From positions 496,001-560,000 of the forward strand of contig NZ_JAIVCC010000002.1 of the NCBI RefSeq assembly GCF_020866905.1: a DNA stretch of 64,000 nucleotides. The letters run 5' to 3'. Position numbers and translations under genes: made by a program. Under the pieces are notes generated by a model that was not told the origin of the DNA, did not search any database, and saw nothing but the letters and a program-made list of their open reading frames with translations. Of this stretch, positions 44,355 to 53,240 are shown piece after piece (within the stretch, counting starts at the first letter, position 1; the number at the start of each line of letters is the position of its first letter). Origin of the DNA: Salinimicrobium sediminilitoris. Lineage in GTDB: Bacteria; Bacteroidota; Bacteroidia; Flavobacteriales; Flavobacteriaceae.

Positions 44355-44418
44355 TTACCTCCAATAGTTGTAAATTTAAAAGGCAAGAAGCCATAGCCTC
44401 CCTTATTAATTATCTTTA

Positions 44419-44943
44419 ATGAGAATGAGGAATTTTGCAATAATATTCGCCTTAGTTTTCGTGTTGCAATCCTGCAGCAGTATTTCTTTTACCAATGCTC
44501 AACCTGAAGACACACCCCCTATTCAGGAATTTCCGGAGAAAATTATTGGACGCTTTTTAAATCAGGAAGATACCCTTGTAATCGACAGAACTTCTTTTGT
44601 TTTTGCCGATGGGGACATTGTTAGCATATCGGGAGATATTACGCCTCCCGGTGCTGTTCTGAAAAAAATGGATGAATGGTACGTTCTGAGTATACAGGAC
44701 GACACACAATGGTGGGTTTTTCCCTTTAAAATCTCTAAGGATCGAATTACAGTTTACTACTCAGATATGGAGGAGGATGAACAAAAAGTAATTGAAAACT
44801 TTAAGGAAAATATGGAGATGCAAAAGATTTTTAAGGATGGAAAACTGGCTTACTATCTCATTAGCCCTTCAAAACGTCAATTTGCACAACTTCTTAAAAA
44901 AGGTATTTTTTCGGAGAAAAAGATTTTTAGAAGAATAAAATAA
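44419..44943 (+). CDS. Putative lipoprotein of unknown function
   Basis: The 174-aa protein has a lipoprotein-type signal (IIFALVFVLQSCSS, Cys about residue 19), then a beta-rich domain with ISGDITPPGAVLKKM and DDTQWWVFPFKI, and a basic C-terminal tail. No family is recognised. It follows the kinase-like gene by about 65 bases on the same strand and converges on the sterol desaturase gene. Confidence 0.72.
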   Translation: MRMRNFAIIFALVFVLQSCSSISFTNAQPEDTPPIQEFPEKIIGRFLNQEDTLVIDRTSFVFADGDIVSISGDITPPGAVLKKMDEWYVLSIQDDTQWWVFPFKISKDRITVYYSDMEEDEQKVIENFKENMEMQKIFKDGKLAYYLISPSKRQFAQLLKKGIFSEKKIFRRIK

Positions 44944-44948
44944 GACCG

Positions 44949-45713
44949 TTAATCCTGCATTTTCCTGCTTTCGGTAGCCATCAATTTATCCCAGAATGTG
45001 AAGTAAAGACCGTAATTGGTCATGAATTCGGTATGGTGATGATGGTGATGCGTGGCACCAATAAAAAGTTTACCAAATTTGCTTTTTTGGAACCAGAGCG
45101 GATAGATTTCTATGTCAAGATGATTTACCACACTACTAACGGTCATTACAAGCAGGTAAAATCCCAGCACATATACATTAACCGGTAAAAATATCAGGAT
45201 TAGGGGCAATACCAGTGCTTCTATGAAACTTTCCCAGGGGTGGAATGAGAAAGCCGTCCATGGGGTGGGGATCCGGCTGTCATGATGCACCTTATGCACT
45301 ACTCTAAAAACTTTAGGATGATGCATCCAGCGATGTACCCAATAATAATAAGTTTCATGAATGAGGGAAACTACCAGGAGACTTACCGGCAGGTACCAAT
45401 ATCCATAAAGAGCCGGCTCCAGGTATACGGCAGTATGTCCTTCCAGCCATAACCAATAGGTTGCAGCACCGAGGAGTGCAAAAATTGCTGATGATTTTAT
45501 ACTCCAGGATATTTCTTTTTTGAACTGCTTTTTGTTTGCCAGTCTTTTGCTGAGTCGTCTTTTATCATACTTACTAAAGTTCTTTACATAGTAGTAATAA
45601 TAGAAAATACCTGCCGCGACAAAATACCTGAAAAGGATAGCAAAAAAGAAAATTGCAGCATAGATCAGCAGAATTCCGGGGCTGTTAGCTTCTATGGGAA
45701 AAAATTCAATCAT
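44949..45713 (-). CDS. Sterol desaturase / fatty acid hydroxylase family protein
   Basis: The 254-aa integral membrane di-iron enzyme carries the histidine boxes HETYYYWVHRWMHHP (about 120-134), HKVHHDSR (about 140-147) and THHHHHHTEF (about 222-231) with four to five membrane helices. It should hydroxylate or desaturate a lipid, e.g. carotenoid, fatty acid or ornithine lipid; the substrate is not clear. The third box is a natural run of six histidines. The gene is single, five bases from the convergent lipoprotein gene. Confidence 0.87.
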   Translation of the reverse strand: MIEFFPIEANSPGILLIYAAIFFFAILFRYFVAAGIFYYYYYVKNFSKYDKRRLSKRLANKKQFKKEISWSIKSSAIFALLGAATYWLWLEGHTAVYLEPALYGYWYLPVSLLVVSLIHETYYYWVHRWMHHPKVFRVVHKVHHDSRIPTPWTAFSFHPWESFIEALVLPLILIFLPVNVYVLGFYLLVMTVSSVVNHLDIEIYPLWFQKSKFGKLFIGATHHHHHHTEFMTNYGLYFTFWDKLMATESRKMQD

Positions 45714-45857
45714 GCCCTAAAATACTAATTACAATCTTAAATCTATGTCAAAAGATTAGAGGGTATAATTTCTGCCTTATCCGAAAGATTTCCTGGAGTC
45801 ATTTAGTCTTTCTTTAGCTTTATTCTTTAATTTTACTAACTAATTAACCACTACAAA

Positions 45858-46253
45858 ATGACAGGTCAGCCTGAGTTTCCTAAAGATTTTAAGAATTATT
45901 TGAGGACCAATACCCTTGTGGAAATTAAAGGAGGCAGAGAAAGAGAGACCTTTCTCAACATCTGGATGGTACAGGTTGGCGACAGGTATTTTTCCAGAAG
46001 CTGGAACAGGAGCAAAAAAAGCTGGTTTACAGATATTATAAATTCGGGGGTGGGCCAGATTAGGTATGGCGAATCCATCCTGAACGTAAACGGAAAAAAA
46101 TTGCCAGCTAACGATCCTACACAGGAGAAAATTAACTTAGCCTACCTCACAAAGTACAATCAGCAGGAAAATTTAATTTATTCCCAGGGAATAACTCAAC
46201 CGGAGTATGCCCATTACACCATAGAATTTTTTATTGATCAAAAAATAAAGTAG
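45858..46253 (+). CDS. DUF2255 family protein
   Basis: The 131-aa soluble protein matches DUF2255, with FPKDFKNYLRTNTLVEIKGG, WMVQVGDRYFSRSWNRSKKSW split by turns, and GQIRYGESILNVNGKK. This is a small beta-barrel fold related to flavin-reductase/nitroreductase-like split barrels; a cofactor is not evident. It ends five bases before methylglyoxal synthase and is probably cotranscribed. Confidence 0.78.
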   Translation: MTGQPEFPKDFKNYLRTNTLVEIKGGRERETFLNIWMVQVGDRYFSRSWNRSKKSWFTDIINSGVGQIRYGESILNVNGKKLPANDPTQEKINLAYLTKYNQQENLIYSQGITQPEYAHYTIEFFIDQKIK

Positions 46254-46258
46254 AAAAA

Positions 46259-46636
46259 ATGAACACCATTGCACTAATCGCACACAACAGCCGTAAAACA
46301 GACCTCCTAAATTGGGCAAAGGTTCATCGGTATGCCCTGTTAAAATATAATCTCATTGGCACGACCAATACTTCCAAGCTTCTAAGTGATATGCTTGATA
46401 TTGAAGTAAAAGGTTTTGGTCATGGCCCCAGTGGCGGGGATATACTACTGGCTGCAAAGATCCTTCAGGGAGAAGTACAAATGATCATCTTCTTTATTGA
46501 TGCCGAAACGCCGCACGGGCATGAGCACGACATTCAAACTTTGATTAGGACCGCCGTGATCAACAATATCCCAATTGCATTAAACCGGGCATCGGCCGAC
46601 CTTCTTATTCTGGATGAAAAAGACCAGAAAAAATAA
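46259..46636 (+). CDS. mgsA: Methylglyoxal synthase
   Basis: The 125-aa enzyme converts dihydroxyacetone phosphate to methylglyoxal and phosphate. Conserved: IALIAHNSRKTDLLNWA (about 4-20) with phosphate-binding Lys, GTTNTSKLL, FGHGPSGGDILLAAKI (about 52-67) with catalytic Asp, FFIDAETPHGHEHDIQ and IALNRASADLLI. It is slightly shorter than the 150-aa E. coli protein, as in other Bacteroidota. It forms a pair with the DUF2255 gene. Confidence 0.93.
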   Translation: MNTIALIAHNSRKTDLLNWAKVHRYALLKYNLIGTTNTSKLLSDMLDIEVKGFGHGPSGGDILLAAKILQGEVQMIIFFIDAETPHGHEHDIQTLIRTAVINNIPIALNRASADLLILDEKDQKK

Positions 46637-46822
46637 AATACCTTGTAGGGCTTTAAGAATTTTTCCATGTCAATGTGAAATTGAGATAAGGAAAACTATT
46701 GGGAGGTTTTTCAGGTTACTAAATAGTAGAACTTATCTATTCAGTTATCAGCTTAAGTGGCAGGTATGGAAGCCGAACTTTGACTATCTTTTCATATCTT
46801 CCAACAAACCTAAGCCTAAGCT

Positions 46823-48283
46823 ATGAAAATCCTCCTCACCGGTGCTACCGGATATATTGGAAAACGTTTGCTCCCCATCTTAATTGATAAGGGGCATGAA
46901 GTGATTTGCTGCGTTCGTGACAAAAAACGCTTTCCCACCGAGGGTATTTATTCAAACCCAAAGATCTCCCTGCTCGAGGTAGACTTTCTAAAAGAATTGC
47001 CATCTTCAGAAGCAATAAAGGATATTGACGCTGCATATTACCTCATACATTCAATGAGTTCGGGAAGTGGTGATTTTGCTGAGATGGAAGAAGCTTCAGT
47101 AAAAAATTTCCTCAAACTGGTAAAGTCAACTTCTGTCAAACAGATCATTTACCTTACAGGGATCACCAATGAAGAAAAGCTTTCTAAACATCTTTCCTCC
47201 CGAAAAAATGTAGAAGAGATCCTAAACCAGAGCAGTGTTCCTTTAACTGCTATAAAAGCCGGAATCATCGTGGGTTCCGGAAGTGCTTCTTTTGAGATCA
47301 TTCGCGATCTGGTGGAGAAATTACCTGTCATGATCGCACCTAAATGGCTGAATACTAAAAGTCAGCCTATCGCTATAAGGAATGTCCTCGAGTGTCTCTC
47401 GGGAGTTCTTCTTAAAGAGGAAACCTTCAACAGGTCTTTTGACATTGGAGGTCCCGATGTGCTTTCCTATAAAGATATGCTTTTGCAATTTGCCGAAGTT
47501 CGCGGGTTTAAAAGGTATGTTTTTACTGTGCCTGTCATGACTCCAAGGCTCTCATCATACTGGTTATATTTTGTAACCTCAACTTCGTATAAACTGGCAG
47601 TAAACCTTGTCGACAGTATGAAAGTAGAAGTTATTGCCAAGGATAATGAACTGGAAAAAATGCTGGGCATAGAGCCCATTTCCTATAAAGAAGCAGTGCG
47701 GCTCGCCTTTCAAAAAATAGAACAAAACAGCGTGATCTCGAGCTGGAAAGATTCCCTGGCTTCCAGTTATGCAGATAACTCCCTTCTGGAACATATTAAT
47801 GTGCCAACAGATGGTTGTCTGGTCGATCGCAGGGAGAAAAAAATTGTTGGTGACCCCGATTTAGTGCTGCAAAACATCTGGTCTATTGGCGGGAAACGCG
47901 GCTGGTACTATGGCAACCGGCTCTGGAAGATAAGAGGTTTTATGGATAAAATGGTCGGCGGTGTAGGACTGCGGCGGGGACGCACGCATCCGCATGAAAT
48001 TAATACCGGGGACACCCTGGACTTCTGGAGAGTCTTGGCTGCCGATAAAAAGAATCGCCGGTTACTCCTTTACGCTGAAATGAAACTCCCGGGAGAAGCC
48101 TGGCTGGAATTCAGGATCATAGAGAGAAATGGCCAAAACTTTCTTCAGCAAACTGCCACTTTTCGCCCCGAAGGTCTTGCAGGACGCTTGTACTGGTATT
48201 CTGTATTGCCGTTTCACTTTTTTGTCTTTGATGGTATGGCCGGCAACCTCTTAAAACCCCATAGTTTACCAAAAACCAGTTAA
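46823..48283 (+). CDS. SDR family NAD(P)-dependent oxidoreductase with DUF2867 domain
   Basis: The 486-aa protein begins with an atypical SDR Rossmann fold (ILLTGATGYIGKRLLPIL, about 3-20; YLIHSMSSGSGDF; IYLTGITNE; AGIIVGSGSASFEIIRDL) to about residue 300, followed by a DUF2867 domain (WSIGGKRGWYYGNRLWKIRGF ... split; GDTLDFWRVLAADK; FRPEGLAGRLYWY). This fusion is widespread; its substrate is unknown, possibly a quinone or lipid. A 186-base gap separates it from mgsA. Region 46775-46785 has a weak TATCTTTT -7 match. Confidence 0.87.
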   Translation: MKILLTGATGYIGKRLLPILIDKGHEVICCVRDKKRFPTEGIYSNPKISLLEVDFLKELPSSEAIKDIDAAYYLIHSMSSGSGDFAEMEEASVKNFLKLVKSTSVKQIIYLTGITNEEKLSKHLSSRKNVEEILNQSSVPLTAIKAGIIVGSGSASFEIIRDLVEKLPVMIAPKWLNTKSQPIAIRNVLECLSGVLLKEETFNRSFDIGGPDVLSYKDMLLQFAEVRGFKRYVFTVPVMTPRLSSYWLYFVTSTSYKLAVNLVDSMKVEVIAKDNELEKMLGIEPISYKEAVRLAFQKIEQNSVISSWKDSLASSYADNSLLEHINVPTDGCLVDRREKKIVGDPDLVLQNIWSIGGKRGWYYGNRLWKIRGFMDKMVGGVGLRRGRTHPHEINTGDTLDFWRVLAADKKNRRLLLYAEMKLPGEAWLEFRIIERNGQNFLQQTATFRPEGLAGRLYWYSVLPFHFFVFDGMAGNLLKPHSLPKTS

Positions 48284-48396
48284 CAGCTCCCCACAACACA
48301 AAATTTATCAAAAATGTGAATTTGTTTATCTATATTTAAATTTAGAATCATTCTCCCCCTACATTCTTATTTTCTAACCTTTAAAAGTAGATCCAA

Positions 48397-50277
48397 ATGA
48401 AAAATTCGCTTTTTCTATTATTACTAATGTCCTTTCCAGTCTGGAGCCAGCAGGACACAACTTCCGTGGAGGAATACAGTATTGAGCAGTTTTATGAAAA
48501 CACCCGTATTGGAGGCGGGGAATTTTCTGAAGATGAAAAACGTCTCCTAATGAGCAGTGATGAATCGGGCATCTTTAACGTATATGAGATCAATATAAGT
48601 GATGGATCCAAAAAGCAGATCACGAACTCTAAAGATGACTCTTTCTTTGCCATTGATTATGTTCCGGGAACAGGAGATATACTTTATTCTGCCGATAAAG
48701 GAGGAAATGAGATAAATCATATCTACCTGTTGTCAGATGATGGAACGACCAAAGATCTAACACCAGGGGAAAATGAGAAGGCACAATTTGCCGGCTGGAG
48801 TGAAGACAGGGATTTCCTTTATTACTTATCAAATAAACGGGACCCTAAATTCTTTGATCTTTACAGGATGCAGATTGATCAATGGGAGCCACATATGCTT
48901 TACCAGAATGACAAAGGTTTGGAAATAGTGGGAATGTCTCATGATGAAAATCATATTGCGCTTTCACAGCCAATTACCACCAGTGAGAACAAACTTTTTC
49001 TTTATGATCGTTCGCAGGATAAAATGACGGAAATATCAAATGAGAAAGGAACATATTCCGCTTCCGGCTTTAGTAAGGAGGATGATAAGTTCTACTACAT
49101 TACAGATGATGGCAGGGAATTCAAATATTTGATGGAATATGATACCGCTACGGGTGAAAGAAGTCCGGTATATGAAGCCGATTGGGATGTAATGTACAGT
49201 TATTTAAGTGAAAATGACAAGTACAGGGTGATCGCCATCAATGAAGACGGCACCAATAAATTAGTTGTTCAGAATAATGTCACCGATAAAATGGTAGACC
49301 TGCCGGAGTTACCGGGAGCCAATATAAGTGCTGTAGCCATTTCAGAAAGTGAAAACCTGATGCGCCTAACAGCTGCAACTTCCAAAGCACCCAGCAACCT
49401 CTATGTATATGATTTCCGAAACAATGAGATCAAAAAACTTACAAATACTTTAAATCCCGAAATAGATCCCGAAGATCTTGTTTCTGCAGAAGTGGTTCGC
49501 TACAATTCATTTGACGGCGTTGAAATTCCGGCAATTTTCTACAAGCCACACCAGGCTTCCGAAGCAAATAAAGTTCCTGCTCTGGTTTGGGTCCATGGTG
49601 GTCCCGGGGGACAGTCAAGAACGGGTTACTTTGCCTTAATTCAATATCTGGTTAATCATGGTTATGCAGTTCTGGCAGTAAATAACAGGGGTAGCAGCGG
49701 CTATGGTAAAACATTTTTTAAGATGGACGACAAGAAGCATGGAGAAGAAGACTTAAAAGATGTCATTGCAGGAAAGAACTGGCTCCAGTCTCAGGAGTAT
49801 ATTGATGAGGAAAACATTGGAATCATTGGCGGCAGTTACGGGGGGTACATGACCATGGCTGCCATGACCTTTACTCCCGAAGAATTTGATGTTGGTGTCA
49901 ATCTTTTTGGAGTAACCAACTGGTTGCGTACTTTGAAGTCAATTCCGCCTTACTGGGAGTCTTTTAAAAATGCTCTGTATGAAGAAATGGGAGATCCAAC
50001 TACAAAAGACTCCATTGCGCTTTATAATAAGTCACCACTTTTCCATGCCGACCAGGTGAAAAATCCCGTGATGGTGCTGCAGGGTGCCAATGACCCACGG
50101 GTACTTCAGGTGGAGTCAGATGAAATTGTGGAGCAATTAAAGAAAAATGATGTGCCTGTAGAATATGTCATTTTTGAAGATGAAGGACATGGTTTCATCA
50201 AAAAAGAAAATGAGATCAAAGGCTATAAACAGATCCTCCAGTTCCTAAACAAATATCTTAAAGATGATGAAATTTAA
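48397..50277 (+). CDS. S9 family peptidase (prolyl oligopeptidase / acylaminoacyl peptidase-like)
   Basis: The 626-aa protein has a signal peptide (LFLLLLMSFPVWSQQ), a seven-blade beta-propeller (about 25-350) and an alpha/beta-hydrolase catalytic domain. VHGGPGGQSRTGYF forms the oxyanion part, GIIGGSYGGYMTMAAM holds the nucleophile Ser (about residue 477), GANDPRVLQVESDE the Asp and EDEGHGF the His. It is exported to the periplasm and degrades peptides. It is monocistronic; a long inverted repeat downstream is a probable terminator. Confidence 0.92.
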   Translation: MKNSLFLLLLMSFPVWSQQDTTSVEEYSIEQFYENTRIGGGEFSEDEKRLLMSSDESGIFNVYEINISDGSKKQITNSKDDSFFAIDYVPGTGDILYSADKGGNEINHIYLLSDDGTTKDLTPGENEKAQFAGWSEDRDFLYYLSNKRDPKFFDLYRMQIDQWEPHMLYQNDKGLEIVGMSHDENHIALSQPITTSENKLFLYDRSQDKMTEISNEKGTYSASGFSKEDDKFYYITDDGREFKYLMEYDTATGERSPVYEADWDVMYSYLSENDKYRVIAINEDGTNKLVVQNNVTDKMVDLPELPGANISAVAISESENLMRLTAATSKAPSNLYVYDFRNNEIKKLTNTLNPEIDPEDLVSAEVVRYNSFDGVEIPAIFYKPHQASEANKVPALVWVHGGPGGQSRTGYFALIQYLVNHGYAVLAVNNRGSSGYGKTFFKMDDKKHGEEDLKDVIAGKNWLQSQEYIDEENIGIIGGSYGGYMTMAAMTFTPEEFDVGVNLFGVTNWLRTLKSIPPYWESFKNALYEEMGDPTTKDSIALYNKSPLFHADQVKNPVMVLQGANDPRVLQVESDEIVEQLKKNDVPVEYVIFEDEGHGFIKKENEIKGYKQILQFLNKYLKDDEI

Positions 50278-50340
50278 AGCCCTGAAATAACCTCATCAAT
50301 TGCTTTATCTACTGAAATTTTTTGAGATAATTAAATAATT

Positions 50341-50395
50341 AATAAAGGTTTGGAAAAGGAAGTGCTGGTCCATTCTTTTGCAAACCTTTATTCTT
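50341..50395 (+). terminator. Long-stem terminator after the S9 peptidase gene
   Basis: AATAAAGGTTTG (50341-50352) and CAAACCTTTATT (50381-50392) are perfectly complementary over 12 bp; the enclosed GAAAAG/CTTTT part extends the stem. A short U-rich tail (TTCTTT) follows. Confidence 0.6.
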
Positions 50396-50421
50396 TGATA
50401 CAAAATAATAACTTTGTATCA
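50396..50421. promoter_or_regulatory. Palindromic operator candidate upstream of the AhpD-like gene
   Basis: TGATACAAA (50396-50404), eight bases, and TTTGTATCA (50413-50421) form a perfect 9+9 inverted repeat. The right arm includes the TTTG that could serve as -33 of the promoter. Confidence 0.55.
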
Positions 50422-50439
50422 TCAGTTTGGTTATTTTTG
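50413..50439 (+). promoter_or_regulatory. Promoter candidate of the AhpD-like gene
   Basis: TTTG (50413-50416) and TATTTTTG (50432-50439) with a short 15-base spacer. TATTTTTG is a full TAnnTTTG match, 32 bases ahead of the ATG at 50472. Confidence 0.5.
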
Positions 50440-50471
50440 TTGCCCTAAAATTAGCAGCAATTGTTATCCTT

Positions 50472-50933
50472 ATGAGCACCAGAATAGGACTTTCGAAAAC
50501 CGGTAACACCCCCTTTGAAAAATTAATAGGTCATAATCCCTCTGTACTTGAAAAATGGAATGAACTCGAACTGGCTCTTTTCAATCACACCTCCCTTGAT
50601 GCCAACCTAATGGAACAGGTGCGCCGTACCCTCGCTTTTGGGAATGGCTGTGAATATTGCATGGTAAAAGGCGGTAAACCTTATTTTGATATAAAGGATC
50701 AAAAAATCCAAACAGCTACGGCCTTTGCTGAATTATTTGCTGTGGATCATTCCTCAATTCAGGAGGCTCATTTTAGATTTTTAAAGGAGCAATTTACGGA
50801 GACTGAAATTGCTGAACTTATTACATTTATCACCTTTATTACCGCTTCACAGAGGTTTGGGAAAGTGATGAATTTAACTGAAGATCTTCAGGAAAACAAA
50901 GTTACCAGCCTGGCAGAAATGGGTGATTTTTAA
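50472..50933 (+). CDS. Carboxymuconolactone decarboxylase / AhpD-like protein
   Basis: From ATG 50472 the protein has 153 residues; a start at 50427 would lie upstream of and include the -7 promoter element, so it is rejected. It has the AhpD-type helix pattern with a redox motif FGNGCEYCMVKGG (CxxC, about residues 57-69) and a helix-rich rest (ELITFITFITASQRFG). Family members reduce peroxiredoxins or act as decarboxylases; the CxxC favours a peroxidase or redox role. It may be controlled by the palindrome over its promoter. Confidence 0.82.
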   Translation: MSTRIGLSKTGNTPFEKLIGHNPSVLEKWNELELALFNHTSLDANLMEQVRRTLAFGNGCEYCMVKGGKPYFDIKDQKIQTATAFAELFAVDHSSIQEAHFRFLKEQFTETEIAELITFITFITASQRFGKVMNLTEDLQENKVTSLAEMGDF

Positions 50934-51033
50934 TTTTATCTTTTCAATCCGTTCTGGATGGAATTATCCGTATCATTAGTTGGATATCCCGGGGGTTTAT
51001 AGTATCTTAAAGGGAACTTTAAAATAAAAAATC

Positions 51034-51294
51034 ATGAAAGAGAACGTAGGTAAAGAAGATCAATTGATTCGAAGTATTGTAGGCCCGGGCCTTATGGTGC
51101 TAGGCTACTTTGCTCTTAGAAAATATCAAAACAGACTCGGGGGAATAGCATCAATTGTGACGGGAACTTTATTGGCCGAAAGTGCCATCACCAGAGTATG
51201 TCCGGTAAATGAATTCTTTGGAATAGATACCAGGGAGAAAAAGAAAAGTCCGGTTCAAAAGATAAATCATAAGATCAAGGAAGCTCTGGCTTAG
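51034..51294 (+). CDS. DUF2892 (YgaP-like) small membrane protein
   Basis: The 86-aa protein has two hydrophobic helices (about 14-32 and 36-54) with LIRSIVGPGLMVLGYFA, GGIASIVTGTLLAESAITRVCPVNEFFGI split, the inner-membrane DUF2892 pattern also fused to rhodanese in E. coli YgaP. A Cys-Pro (CPVNEFFG) follows the second helix, as in relatives. It may help move sulfur or small sulfur species across the membrane (inference). It shares an 11-base upstream sequence TAGTATCTTAA with the DUF302 gene at 55071. Confidence 0.8.
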   Translation: MKENVGKEDQLIRSIVGPGLMVLGYFALRKYQNRLGGIASIVTGTLLAESAITRVCPVNEFFGIDTREKKKSPVQKINHKIKEALA

Positions 51295-51339
51295 TCCTTA
51301 CCGGTGAATTTTGTTTCTTAGCAACAGAAACAAGATTAG

Positions 51340-52512
51340 ATGCCTAAATCCCGCCGGGTTTTACCTGTAATTGTATTTGCCCAGTTTTGCTGCACCTCGC
51401 TGTGGTTCGCCGGCAATGGAGTTATGGATGATCTGCGACGAACGTTCGATCTTGATCTTTCGGCGCTGGCACATCTTACTTCTGCAGTTCAATTGGGATT
51501 TATTGCAGGAACTTTAATTTTTGCCTTTTTAAGCATTGCAGACAGGTTTTCTCCGTCAAAAGTTTTCTTCTATTCTGCCATTTTTGGCGCTTTATTTAAT
51601 TTGGGGATGCTTTGGGAAAATAACAGTGCCGGAGGTCTGCTGGCACTAAGGTTCCTCACAGGATTTTCCCTTGCCGGAATTTATCCCGTGGGGATGAAGA
51701 TCGCATCAGATTATTATAAAAATGGCCTGGGTACCGCACTAGGTTTCCTGGTGGGAGCGCTTGTAGTTGGCACAGCATTTCCACATTTGCTAAAAGCTTT
51801 GACCGGAAATGAGGCCTTGCCATGGAAGCTGGTGCTATATATTACCTCTGCGCTGGCTGCTGTTGGCGGAACTATTATTTTACTAATGGTGCCCGATGGT
51901 CCTTACCGCCGGCCCATGTTGATTAGGAACTTTTCAGCCTTTATTTCTGTATTTAAGCTGAAAGATTTTAGAGCTGCAGCTTTTGGTTACTTTGGACATA
52001 TGTGGGAACTGTATGCCTTTTGGGCTTTTGTCCCTATTATTCTCGCAATGTATGAGCAGAGGCATCCGCACCTGTCCATGAATATCTCTCTGATGTCTTT
52101 TATAATTATTGGATGCGGCGGAATTTCATGCGTAGCAGGAGGCTATATCTCCAGAAGATTTGGCAGCAAAAGAACTGCAGCAACTGCACTCTTTCTCTCC
52201 GGCCTTTGTTGCCTGCTTTCTCCACTTTTCATCTTACAGGCTTCAGTAGAAATCCTGCTCATTTTCCTTATTTTCTGGGGCTTGGCAGTAGTAGCCGATT
52301 CTCCACTCTTCTCTACGCTCGTTGCAAAAAATGCACCCGAAGAGGCCCGGGGCACTGCACTTACGATTGTCAATAGCATTGGTTTTGCTATTACGATCTT
52401 CAGTATACAATTACTCAATTCTTTGGCTTCCGAAATCCACCCGGCTTACCTCTACCTCTTCCTTGCACCCGGACCAATTGCAGGACTCTTATTATTTTTC
52501 AGAACAAAATAG
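51340..52512 (+). CDS. Major facilitator superfamily transporter
   Basis: The 390-aa membrane protein has 12 predicted helices, the N-terminal half around FRFTGFS-like ALRFLTGFSLAGIYPVGMKIASDY, and a middle loop YRRPMLIRN. It begins FCCTSLWFAGNGVMDDL, typical of an MFS branch of putative nitrate/drug-type or unknown transporters in Bacteroidota. The substrate is not known. It starts 45 bases after the DUF2892 gene on the same strand and converges with the NTF2-like gene. Confidence 0.85.
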   Translation: MPKSRRVLPVIVFAQFCCTSLWFAGNGVMDDLRRTFDLDLSALAHLTSAVQLGFIAGTLIFAFLSIADRFSPSKVFFYSAIFGALFNLGMLWENNSAGGLLALRFLTGFSLAGIYPVGMKIASDYYKNGLGTALGFLVGALVVGTAFPHLLKALTGNEALPWKLVLYITSALAAVGGTIILLMVPDGPYRRPMLIRNFSAFISVFKLKDFRAAAFGYFGHMWELYAFWAFVPIILAMYEQRHPHLSMNISLMSFIIIGCGGISCVAGGYISRRFGSKRTAATALFLSGLCCLLSPLFILQASVEILLIFLIFWGLAVVADSPLFSTLVAKNAPEEARGTALTIVNSIGFAITIFSIQLLNSLASEIHPAYLYLFLAPGPIAGLLLFFRTK

Positions 52513-52524
52513 AAAAGAAAATGA

Positions 52525-53022
52525 TCAAATATCGTCCTCTTCCAAAGAGCGCATCTTATGAATGTAGCGGGAGAGCATTTTACTTGATTCCTGCTGGATC
52601 TCAAGTTTCATCGATTTAGTCCATCCCATCAAAAAACCTTTGAAGCCCAGAGCCTGGCGGGACCAGTTCCACAGATCAAAATGATTTGTATGCTGCAGGA
52701 TCTTTCCATTCTGAATGTAAAAAGTACCCACCACCTCATTGACAACCCGGCGTCTGGAAGGACCATAATAATAGCTGGCAGTCCACCTGGCGCTCCCGTT
52801 ATAATCATTGGCCTGTATTTCACTGAAGCTTATGTTCAGCTCCCCTCCGCTTTTTTCCAAAAGCATATACCACATAGCTCTAACTCTATCGCCCTTTATA
52901 TGCCCAAAAACAGGATCATAAAAGACAACGTCTTTATGGTAACAGGCGTTCATAGCTTTTGCGTTTCCTTTTTGGAAAGCCTGGAAGAATTCCAGAATAA
53001 TTTTTTCGTTGGGATGCTGCAT
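52525..53022 (-). CDS. NTF2-like / SnoaL-like domain protein
   Basis: ATG 53022 gives 165 residues (ATG 53037 would add five). The pattern KIILEFFQAFQKGNAKAMNACYHKDVVFYDPVFGHIKGD (split by turns), then W-rich strands (ARWTASYYYGPSRRRVVNEVVGTF) and QHTNHFDLWNWSRQALG, matches the cone-shaped NTF2/SnoaL-like fold that binds small hydrophobic ligands or acts as an isomerase or hydrolase. The C-terminal 25 residues are an extra charged tail. It is a single minus-strand gene. Confidence 0.82.
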   Translation of the reverse strand: MQHPNEKIILEFFQAFQKGNAKAMNACYHKDVVFYDPVFGHIKGDRVRAMWYMLLEKSGGELNISFSEIQANDYNGSARWTASYYYGPSRRRVVNEVVGTFYIQNGKILQHTNHFDLWNWSRQALGFKGFLMGWTKSMKLEIQQESSKMLSRYIHKMRSLEEDDI

Positions 53023-53240
53023 CCCATAAATATACATTAAAACTTTGCGAAAGCGGATAGTCCTTTAAAGTAGAAGATCGGTTGGAAACGTCTGACTTTG
53101 TCGCGTCCCTGGCTCCATGATATTTTTGTGAATCGTTTTAGAACGAACTGGATCTATCCTGGTAAAAAAAGCCTGTTTCAACTCCTGTTAAAATAATTGT
53201 TTAAGAATTTACTATTTTGAAGCACCTTAAAAAACCTTCA

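Noticed and set aside
45015-45050. Six-histidine run in the sterol desaturase as a cloning tag
   Set aside because: It is in the middle of the third metal-binding His box of the family and is followed by conserved sequence, so it is natural.
46614-46826. ORF of 70 codons between mgsA and the SDR gene
   Set aside because: It overlaps the end of mgsA, its composition is basic and irregular, and no start signal or family pattern is seen.
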